A stretch of DNA of 64,000 nucleotides, from NCBI GenBank assembly GCA_016699635.1, contig CP064983.1:372001-436000 (forward strand), in the 5' to 3' direction. Origin of the DNA: Bacteroidota bacterium (lineage in GTDB: Bacteria > Bacteroidota > Bacteroidia > AKYH767-A > OLB10). Every line of letters starts with the position of its first letter. Position 1 is the first letter of the stretch. Both the position numbers and the translations under genes were made by a program. Positions 56,819-64,000 of this stretch are shown here, piece after piece. The notes below the pieces were generated by a model. It searched no databases. It was not told the DNA's origin and was given only the letters and a program-made list of their open reading frames with translations.

Positions 56819-58692
56819 TTATTCCTCATGACTTCTGGTACGGAGAACATTAACCAATTTTTGTCCGCGCAGAAGTATTTTTAATCGTTGACGTTTTAAA
56901 GAGATATGTTTTTGTTTAGTTTCCAATTCATCAATACCATGATTATAGACTGATATGATGTGCTGATAGGTTAGAATACCAATTATTTCTTGTTCGGAAA
57001 CAACAGGCAGAATATCCACATTTTCCTTTGCCATAGTTTGAACTGCAGTCTTTAGTGTATCAGTATTACTCACAAAAACCTGTGTTCGTTTAACTAAAGA
57101 TCCAATCAATAAATCCGGTTGATGATGTGAACTGAAAATGGTTGTTGAACTGAGCAATCCAATATATTTACCATCAGCACTAGAAATGATATAATAATTT
57201 GCCTGTAAGTCTGGTTCTTGCTGGAGCCAATTTCTGACTTCACCTATTTTCATATCATCACTTATTGTAATTCCATTGTCTGTGGCTAACTGATCTACTT
57301 TTATTTTTTCTAAAACATCGGGCTCGTAGGTGCTGGGTGTATAAACTCCTCTACGTGCTATTTTTCTGTCATAATTGTGTTTTCCATCAGAAAATAGGAA
57401 ACAAAATAAGATGATGTGCATGATGCAAGCAGGGGCAATAATGCATTTGATTGTCCCGTTGTTTCCAAAGCAAAAACTATTGATGTTAAAAATGCACGAG
57501 AAGCACCTGCAAACATAGCAGACATACCAACGAGTGCAGCAAGTGGAATACTGATATCTGCCAAAGGAAACCAAAACTGTCCTACCATTCCAGCCATAAC
57601 ACCCAATGCGCCTCCAATAGTAAGTAATGGAGCAAGCGTACCTCCGGAAGTGCCACTACCGAGGGATATTGCCCAAGAAACAAATTTTAAAAGGCATAAT
57701 GAAACTACTAACTGCAGCGACATGGAACCGGCAAGTAAGTCGGTAATGTTATTATAACCAACACCTAATGAACGCGGTTCAAAGTAGCCAACAATGCCAA
57801 CTGCCAGACCACCAATTGCAGGCCACCATGCCCAATGTACAGGCAATTTCTCAAACATATCTTCAATCCAGTAAACAATTTTTGTTGTTGCTACTGCCAA
57901 AACACCTACAACAACACCCATTGCCGAATAAAAAAACAAAGCTGCATTTGAAGCATTCTCAACCTGTTGTTGCATGGGAAAGACAACGCCTTCGCCAAAA
58001 AATAAATGATGTCCTGCAGAACCCGTTATGCAAGCCAAAGCAACAGGCACAAAAGAGCGTGGCGAAAATTCAAATAACAAAAGTTCTATTGCCAATAAAA
58101 TTCCTGCAACTGGACTCCCAAAAATTGCAGCCATACCGGCAGTGGCACCTGCAGCTAAAAGTATTTTTCTTTCATTAGGTGTAATGCGCATTAACTGACC
58201 TAATGTTGAGCCTAATGCACCTCCCGTAGCAATGATAGGTCCTTCGGCACCAAATGGACCTCCTGTTCCTATTGAAATAGCAGAAGAAATTGGTTTTAAA
58301 AATGTGATAGATGGTTTAATTTTACTTTGATTGGTAAGAATCTGCTCCATAGCTTCGGGTATGCCATGTCCACGAATTGCCTTTGAGCCATATAGTGCCA
58401 ATAGCCCAACAACTAATCCTCCAATTGCAGGTACGATTATTACCCATAATCCCATGGTGTTGTGAGCCGGACTTGCATCAGCAAATGAAAAACTTCCGAA
58501 GAATGAAATATTGGTAATAAAATCTATTAAATAAATGAGAAACTTTGCAATAAAACTGATACAAATTGAAATCAAGATAGCAAGCAATGACAAATTAAAG
58601 AGCCGTTTCTTATTGTATTTTAGTTTTCCTGATGTATCGTTCTTGAAATTAGGTTCTAATGAAACAGAAATGGGTATTCCTCTATTCAACAT
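56819..58692 (-). CDS. ClC-type chloride channel/transporter with CBS domains, one frameshift
   Basis: About 624 aa after repair. Channel core: GSGTSGGTLAPLLTIGGALG, GPFGAEGPIIATGGALGSTL (selectivity-filter GxxGPEGP-like) and about ten helices. After the channel the C-terminus has two CBS domains (ITISDDMKIGEVRNWLQQEP; VSEQEIIGILTYQHIISVYN). One A is missing at 57361-57365, joining NTIMTEK to IARRGVYTPSTYEPD. ATG 58692 (MLNRGIPISV) is preferred over the TTG at 58740. Moves chloride, fluoride or exchanges chloride for protons; I cannot say which. Confidence 0.9.
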
Positions 58693-59027
58693 TTGCAAAA
58701 AGTTTTTTAGCGAAGTTTGATTGACACACAAGAAAATCAAAATAAACCAGAAAATTATTCTTTTGAAGTATAAAGTTTGAATTACTTCTATGAATAATTT
58801 TTATGATTTGAACTGAATGCAACAAACTCAAGGTTAAAATAATATTTGAACAAAGTGGAAAAAACAACAACGTTCAAAGTAGTTAATCAGTTTCCTGAAT
58901 TAAAACTATTTAAAATGCAACAGATGCAAAATTATATATGATGGTTGAAAATATTGTGTTAAAAAATTAAAATCAGATGATGTTTTATTAACAGTGTTGA
59001 CTCTCATAATTAACTTACATGGTAAAT

Positions 59028-59405
59028 TTACTCAAAATTCGGATAGATTTTCATATTTTTTCTCCTACTAACCAAACGCTTATTTCTCGCATTTACGACA
59101 ATTGCTTGTTTTACAACTACAGTACAACCATTCGTAAAACGGCAATCACCATCGTTTGAATGATATGAAGCCTGAGACACAACCTTCCATCTGCAGGTTG
59201 CTTGATTTAAACTTGCAGTGGAGACAACTTCAGGAAAATAACTTAGCTTAGCCAAAGTTTTGACCGGAATTAAGTCTAACCATCCTTTTTCTTCAATATA
59301 GTTGACGACAGATATACTATCAAATTTACTTACACATGGTTTTTTCTGCGCAGCAATAGGAAGCCATACTAAAAGAAAAATTAGTAAGAAAAGATATGTT
59401 TTCAA
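59028..59405 (-). CDS. Secreted hypothetical protein (125 aa)
   Basis: Signal peptide MKTYLFLLIFLLVWLPIAAQ from a TTG start (no ATG is in frame). Mature part has four Cys (KPCVSKF, QATCRWK, GDCRF, NGCTVV), suggesting disulfides, and a basic end. No recognised family. It lies alone between the ClC gene and the repeat field, both strands having no other gene nearby, so it is likely but not certain to be real. Confidence 0.55.
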   Translation of the reverse strand: MKTYLFLLIFLLVWLPIAAQKKPCVSKFDSISVVNYIEEKGWLDLIPVKTLAKLSYFPEVVSTASLNQATCRWKVVSQASYHSNDGDCRFTNGCTVVVKQAIVVNARNKRLVSRRKNMKIYPNFE

Positions 59406-59470
59406 TAATGATGAAATTTTCGACTTGTAGGAATAATGTGCAAAAGTAGAAATAGTAAAGAATAGCTATT

Positions 59471-59820
59471 GCGAACTTTGCGTGAAATAAAAACTTTACT
59501 TATTAAAAACCTCCACTTTGATTGAAAAAAAGTACCACACTAAGACGCTAAGAAAAAATCTTTGCGCACTTTGCGTGAAATGAAAACATCACTTGCTACG
59601 ATAGTACGCTTTGCGAACTTTGTGTGAAATAAAAACTTTACTTACTAAAAATCTCCACTTTGTTTGAAAAAAAGTATCACGCTAAGGCGCAAAGGAAAAA
59701 AATACGCTAAGACCGCTAAGAAAAAAAATTTGCATACTTTGCGTGAAATAAAAACTTTACTTACTAAAAATCCTCACTTTGTTTGAAAAAAAGCACCACG
59801 CTAAGACGTTAAGAAATAAA
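59471..59820. repeat. Three degenerate direct copies of a roughly 120-140-base unit
   Basis: Copies begin near 59471, 59613 and 59733. Each has the string CTTTGCGTGAAATAAAAACTTTACTTA or a close variant, then CTAAAAATCTCCACTTTGTT, a long A-run, and CACGCTAAGACGCTAAGA. Similar 'ACTAAGACACTAAG' type repeats are scattered in Bacteroidota. No ORF spans it. It fills most of the 560-base gap between the secreted protein and the acyl-CoA dehydrogenase. Confidence 0.75.
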
Positions 59821-59963
59821 TCCTTTGGGTGGTGTGAATGAAAAAGATGACAAACTAAGATGGCAAATTTGGTATAGCATTAGATTACTCCTCTGCTATC
59901 AAACCAGCACCCCCTATTTTCAAATTCGTGCCGAAGTTGTACATTCGCAAAAATTTTCAGAAT

Positions 59964-61103
59964 ATGCTATTTCAACTAAATGAAGAACATTTAATGATAC
60001 AGAAGGCAGCCCGTGATTTTGCACAAAACGAGCTGTTACCCGGAGTTATTGAGCGCGATGAACATCAGAAATTCCCTGCAGAGCAAATCAAAAAATTAGG
60101 TGAGCTAGGCTTTTTAGGTATGATGGTTGACCCCAAATATGGTGGGTCGGGATTAGACACAATTTCCTATGTATTGGCTATGGAAGAAATATCAAAAGTA
60201 GATGCTTCAGTTTCAGTTGTGATGAGTGTAAACAATTCTCTTGTTTGCTGGGGATTAGAAACTTTTGGTACAGAAGAGCAGAAACAAAAATATTTAGTTC
60301 CATTAGCCAAAGGAGAAATAATTGGTGCATTTTGTTTAAGTGAACCCGAAGCGGGCAGCGATGCCACTTCACAACGTACTACAGCAATAGACAAAGGCGA
60401 TCATTACTTACTGAATGGAACAAAAAACTGGATTACCAATGGTGGTACAGCAAGCGTTTATTTAGTGATGGCACAAACTGATGTTGCTAAAGGACATAAA
60501 GGCATTAACTGTCTGATAGTAGAAAAAGGTACTCCCGGCTTTACTGTAGGACCAAAAGAAAATAAATTAGGTATCAGAGGAAGTGATACACATTCATTGA
60601 TGTTTACTGATGTGAGAGTTCCAAAGGCTAACCGTATTGGCGAAGATGGCTTTGGATTTAAGTTTGCAATGAAAACCTTAGCTGGTGGGCGTATAGGAAT
60701 TGCCTCACAGGCATTAGGCATTGCATCGGGTGCTTATGAACTTGCACTAAAATATTCTAAAGAGCGTAAAGCATTCGGAAAAGAAATCAGCCAACATCAG
60801 GCAATTCAGTTTAAGTTAGCCGACATGGCAACAGAAATTGAAGCCGCAAGATTACTTTGCTTGAAAGCTGCATGGCTTAAAGATCAGCATGGAAATTATG
60901 ACCTGGCAGGAAGTATGGCCAAACTATATGCTTCAAAAGTTGCAATGGACACTACTGTTGAGGCAGTTCAGGTGCATGGCGGTTATGGTTATGTTAAAGA
61001 GTTTCATGTTGAACGCTTAATGCGCGATGCTAAAATTACACAGATTTACGAAGGCACTTCCGAAATACAAAAGATTGTAATTGCACGTGCAGTTACTTCA
61101 TAA
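59964..61103 (+). CDS. Acyl-CoA dehydrogenase
   Basis: 379 aa from ATG 59964 (MLFQLNEEHLMIQKAARDFA). FAD and substrate motifs: IGAFCLSEPEAGSDATSQRT, NGTKNWITNGGTASVYLVMA, and the C-terminal catalytic Glu region QIYEGTSEIQKIVIARAV. This is the short-chain (butyryl-type) subfamily length and layout. First step of beta-oxidation, complementing the hydratase/dehydrogenase and thiolase at 3-7.5 kb. An in-frame GTG at 59928 would add 12 residues that do not look conserved. Confidence 0.94.
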   Translation: MLFQLNEEHLMIQKAARDFAQNELLPGVIERDEHQKFPAEQIKKLGELGFLGMMVDPKYGGSGLDTISYVLAMEEISKVDASVSVVMSVNNSLVCWGLETFGTEEQKQKYLVPLAKGEIIGAFCLSEPEAGSDATSQRTTAIDKGDHYLLNGTKNWITNGGTASVYLVMAQTDVAKGHKGINCLIVEKGTPGFTVGPKENKLGIRGSDTHSLMFTDVRVPKANRIGEDGFGFKFAMKTLAGGRIGIASQALGIASGAYELALKYSKERKAFGKEISQHQAIQFKLADMATEIEAARLLCLKAAWLKDQHGNYDLAGSMAKLYASKVAMDTTVEAVQVHGGYGYVKEFHVERLMRDAKITQIYEGTSEIQKIVIARAVTS

Positions 61104-61106
61104 AAG

Positions 61107-62349
61107 ATGTTAGATAACTACCAACATACTACTGCGGAACGAATGATGCGTTATGTAGTCATTGACACCACAGCCAATCCAGATTCTGAGACACAGCCCA
61201 GCAGCAAAAAACAATTAGACTTAAGCAGGTTGCTTGAGTCAGAATTAAAAGCAATGGGCATTGATGCTGCACTTGATGAGTATGGTTATGTCTATGCTAC
61301 AATTAAAGGTAACTCAAAAAAAGAAAGTACCTGTAATTTGTTTTTGTTCGCACGTTGACACTGCACCTGATTGCAGTGGCACAAACGTAAAAGCCTATCC
61401 TGCATAAAAATGGAATGGTGAGGATATCGTTTTACCTGACGACAACAATGTTGTTATCAGCAGTAAAAAACACCCTTATCTACTCGAAAAAATTGGTGAT
61501 GACATCATCACAGCCTCAGGACTTACGCTGTTAGGCGCTGATGATAAAGCAGGTGTTTCCATCATCATGGATTTTGCACAGTACCTTTTAAACAGAAAGG
61601 ATATTGTTCATGGTGATATAAGAATTTTATTTACGCCTGACGAAGAAATTGGTCGTGGTGTAAACAAAGTGGATATGAAAAAATTAAACGCTGACTTTGG
61701 TTATACCCTCGATGGTGGAGAATGTGGTACATTAGAAGGTGAAAATTTTTCGGCTGACTCATGCACAGTAACATTTAATGGCATCAGTGCACATCCGGGT
61801 TATGCCAAAGGGAAAATGGTTAATGCACAAAAAGTATTAGCGCACTTTATCACGCTTTTACCAAAAGAAATGAGTCCTGAAAATACAGAAGCGTATGAAG
61901 GTTTTGTACATCCTGTCAGCATTAGTGGAGGATTAGAAACAGCAACTGTCGCTTTTATTCTTCGTGATTTTGTTACTGCTAAATTAACCGAACAAAAGCA
62001 ACTGCTTAACAAGTTGGCAGAACAAACAATCAAACAATTTCCCGGAGCAAATTTTACTATCAGTAGTAAAGAACAATACCGCAACATGGATGAAGTTCTT
62101 CAAAAACATCCGGAGGTAATGGAAAATGCCTGCGAAGCCTATAAACGCAGTGACATCAATTGTGAACGGAAAAACATCAGAGGCGGAACAGATGGAGCAC
62201 GATTATCATTTATGGGCATGCCTTGTCCGAATATTTTTACAGGAGAAATGGGTATTCACAGTAAAGAAGAATATGTAAGTGTTCAGGATATGAATAAAGC
62301 TGTTGAGGTGTTGGTTAATTTAGTTCAAGTTTGGGAACAACGAGCCTGA
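61107..62349 (+). CDS. pepT: Peptidase T (tripeptidase), three homopolymer lesions
   Basis: About 413 aa after repair. Family segments: CFCSHVDTAPDCSGTNVK (metal His-x-Asp), GLTLLGADDKAGVSIIMDFA (metal Asp with ADDKAG), TPDEEIGRG (Glu-Glu), YTLDGGECGTLEGENFSADS and TDGARLSFMGMPCPNIFTGE. Three indels break it: an extra A in 61316-61322, an extra A in 61389-61392, and a missing T at about 61411. The last two compensate each other, so a short out-of-frame window with TAA arises but the frame after it is correct. Cytosolic aminotripeptidase. The start follows the dehydrogenase stop by 3 bases. Confidence 0.92.
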
Positions 62350-62548
62350 CAGTAGTCCCTTCCTCTTATTCAGTTCGATAAATTTACTAAAGAAATTTAA
62401 GCTTGGTTTGAACTAATTAGTTTTCACTTAGTTGGTATTTTAATGCAATCGTATCAGTAATACAAACTGTTATAGACTAACTTTAAACAACCGTCCATTG
62501 CCTTCGTAGAGCTAAAACAATTATTTAACTAAAAGTCTTAATTTTACG

Positions 62549-62571
62549 TTGCGAAAAATGATAATTTCGCA
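62549..62571 (+). promoter_or_regulatory. Stem-loop upstream of the Omp28-like gene
   Basis: TGCGAAA (62550-62556) and TTTCGCA (62565-62571) form a perfect seven-base stem with an 8-base loop, about 20 bases before the ATG at 62593. A weak -7-like TAATTTTA lies just before (62539-62546). Probably a structured 5' leader; function not known. Confidence 0.4.
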
Positions 62572-62592
62572 GTCAATTAAATTTAAATAAAA

Positions 62593-64000
62593 ATGAAAAA
62601 ACAAATTACTCTTCTATTTGGCATAATGTGTTTTGCATTAGCTGTAAATGCACAGTATTATTATTTTCCACACATCAATGCTGGGCAAAATCCGGGTGGC
62701 CTTAACACAGATGATGAATATCCTGTTGCTGGAGGCCAACCTGCAGGTTGGACATCCATTCATCCCGGAAGTGCTACCACTCCACAATGGTCAACAACTG
62801 TAACAATTCCGTTTGCATTTTCTTTTAACGGTGCGGCAGTTACAAATTACAAAGTTTCCACAACAGGAGTTTTAACCTTTACAACAGGTGCAGCTACACC
62901 TCCTCCGGTTGCCAACGTTGCATTACCTTCAGCTTTAGTACCTGATAATTCAGTTTGTTGTTGGGGAATTTCAGGAAGTGGTACAAATGATAATATCTGT
63001 ACTAAAACTTTCGGAACAGCACCAAACCGTCAGCACTGGATTTCATTCACTTCCTATACTGATCCGGGCAACACTGCATATACTTATTATAGTATTGTAT
63101 TAGAAGAATCAACAAATAAAATTTATGTAGTTGATCAAAGAAACGGTGGAACAGCGTTAACACTCACAATAGGTGTTCAGATTAACGCCACTACAGCCGT
63201 TTCTGTTGCAGGTTCTCCAAACATTTCACAATATGCAGGTGCAGATCCATCACCTGCTGACAACAGTTATTGGGAATTTATCTATGGTTCACAGCCAGCA
63301 AATGATGTAGCATTATCTTCTTTAAACTATACACAATATGTTACAACACCAACTAACGTTACATTATCAGGTGTTATTACAAATCTTGGTTCAAGTGCAA
63401 TAACTACAGTTGATCTTAAATACCAACTCAATGGCACAACTTATACCGACACAAAGACAGGATTAAATATTGCACCCCTTGGAACATATAATTTTACTCA
63501 TGCAACTCCTATAAATGCAAGTGCAGTAGGAACTTATTCTTTCAACTTTTGGGCAGATTTAGCCGGAGATGCAAACCATATTAATGATAGTTTAAATGGT
63601 GTTATTAACTATCTTCCGTTTTTACCAACAAAACGTATAGTATTTGAAGAAGCCACAGGTACTTGGTGCGGATGGTGTCCACGTGGTGCTGTTTACATGG
63701 ATTCGCTCCGCAACTTACATACCAGGAAGTTATGTTGATTGCTGTTCACAATGGCGATCCTATGACTGTTGCCGCTTATGATTCATGGATGGGAACTAAA
63801 ATCAGTGGCTATCCAAGCGGATTGGTTGATCGTAAAGATTTAGATGTTGACCCATCAGATTTTATCACTGAATACAACAGCCTTATTTCCGATATTCCTC
63901 CTTGTGACGTTAATGTGACTGCAACGTATAATTCAAGTACCAATGTTGGAACGTTTACTGTAAGCCCACAATTTGCAGCATCATTGAATGGCGATTATAG
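62593..64000 (+). CDS. Omp28-like secreted protein, frameshift, cut by window end
   Basis: Signal peptide MKKQITLLFGIMCFALAVNA. A beta-rich N-terminal domain (LNTDDEYPVAGGQPAGWTSI; FSFNGAAVTNYKVSTTGVLT) is followed near residue 350 by EEATGTWCGWCPRGAVYMDS, a thioredoxin-like motif (CGWC) typical of the Omp28-related/thioredoxin family in Bacteroidota. The frame breaks at 63715-63716 (one T probably missing), then reads TYQEVMLIAVHNGDPMTVAA, YDSWMGTKISGYPSGLVDRK and onward to the right edge with no stop. A C-terminal T9SS signal would be expected outside the window. A thiol-redox or chaperone role at the cell surface is possible. Confidence 0.85.

Noticed and set aside
57768..58178. 136-codon plus-strand frame opposite the ClC gene
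   Set aside because: Gln/Leu/Pro-rich translation of the antisense strand of a conserved channel; no support as a real gene.
59471..59820. Possible CRISPR array in the repeat field
   Set aside because: Units are 120-140 bases, diverged, with no short identical repeats and regular unique spacers, and no cas genes are near.
1..64000. tRNA, rRNA and known riboswitches
   Set aside because: I looked through the longer intergenic gaps for cloverleaf arms, T-loop GGTTCRANYCC-like strings and known aptamer cores and found none. Small or unusual RNAs could be missed by eye.

Overview
The window is one AT-rich chromosomal segment of a Bacteroidota bacterium, probably from the Chitinophagales/Sphingobacteriales side. 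Four things point there: several secreted proteins end in type IX secretion (T9SS) sorting domains; promoters of the TTTG / TAnnTTTG type can be seen; the gene content includes DUF6132, a ClC channel with CBS domains, a BshC enzyme and a RecQ with a long tail; and ribosome-binding sites are weak. No rRNA, tRNA or CRISPR array was found.

Layout. 1-7.5 kb: tail of a PAS histidine kinase, a YkgJ-type cysteine-cluster protein, a SixA-like phosphatase and a beta-oxidation group (FadN-type dehydrogenase/hydratase, a MORN-repeat protein, thiolase). 7.5-9.2 kb: bshC (bacillithiol synthesis). 9.2-27 kb, minus strand: the complete str-S10-spc-alpha ribosomal superoperon, rpsL to rplQ, with fusA, secY, map, infA, rpmJ and rpoA, a recognisable promoter at 27.0 kb and a terminator at 9.2 kb. 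27.4-30.6 kb: a PIG-L-type secreted protein and trmB. 30.6-34.7 kb: an accessory insertion made of gene remnants. It lies between two copies of the trmB 3' end, is bounded by perfect 20-bp inverted repeats and contains a REP-associated transposase (RAYT) flanked by its own hairpins. 34.8-39.4 kb: an AhpD-like protein, tatC, kdsD and recQ. 39.6-43.4 kb: a MazF-type toxin-antitoxin pair, pirin, a YdeI-like protein and an esterase. 43.4-46.1 kb: urea transporter, GDSL/PKD/T9SS protein, GreA-like factor. 46.2-54 kb: a thiol, persulfide and redox island with a Cys-tailed MarR regulator, a thioredoxin-like protein, a haem-binding DUF3365 lipoprotein, rhodanese, a CstB-like persulfide dioxygenase-rhodanese fusion, two OsmC proteins and a flavin reductase. 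54.2-58.7 kb: a NarL-type two-component system and a ClC channel. 59-64 kb: an intergenic repeat field, an acyl-CoA dehydrogenase, peptidase T and an Omp28-like protein cut by the window end.

The most interesting biology is the redox island. The Cys-tailed MarR gene lies directly behind a promoter whose spacer holds a palindrome, and the adjacent thioredoxin-like gene has the same arrangement with the same half-site. The island encodes a CstB-like enzyme, and bshC elsewhere in the window implies bacillithiol, so a MarR-controlled persulfide/bacillithiol response is a reasonable hypothesis. The 30.6-34.7 kb insertion is the clearest mobile structure.

Caution on quality. About twenty single-base lesions break reading frames, nearly all in short homopolymers and many in essential genes (rpsL, rplB, rplP, rplV, rplX, rpsE). 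I treat these as sequencing errors and give the reconstructed gene spans. A separate gap of roughly 0.4 kb joins the middle of rplD to the end of rplW and is also likely an assembly fault.
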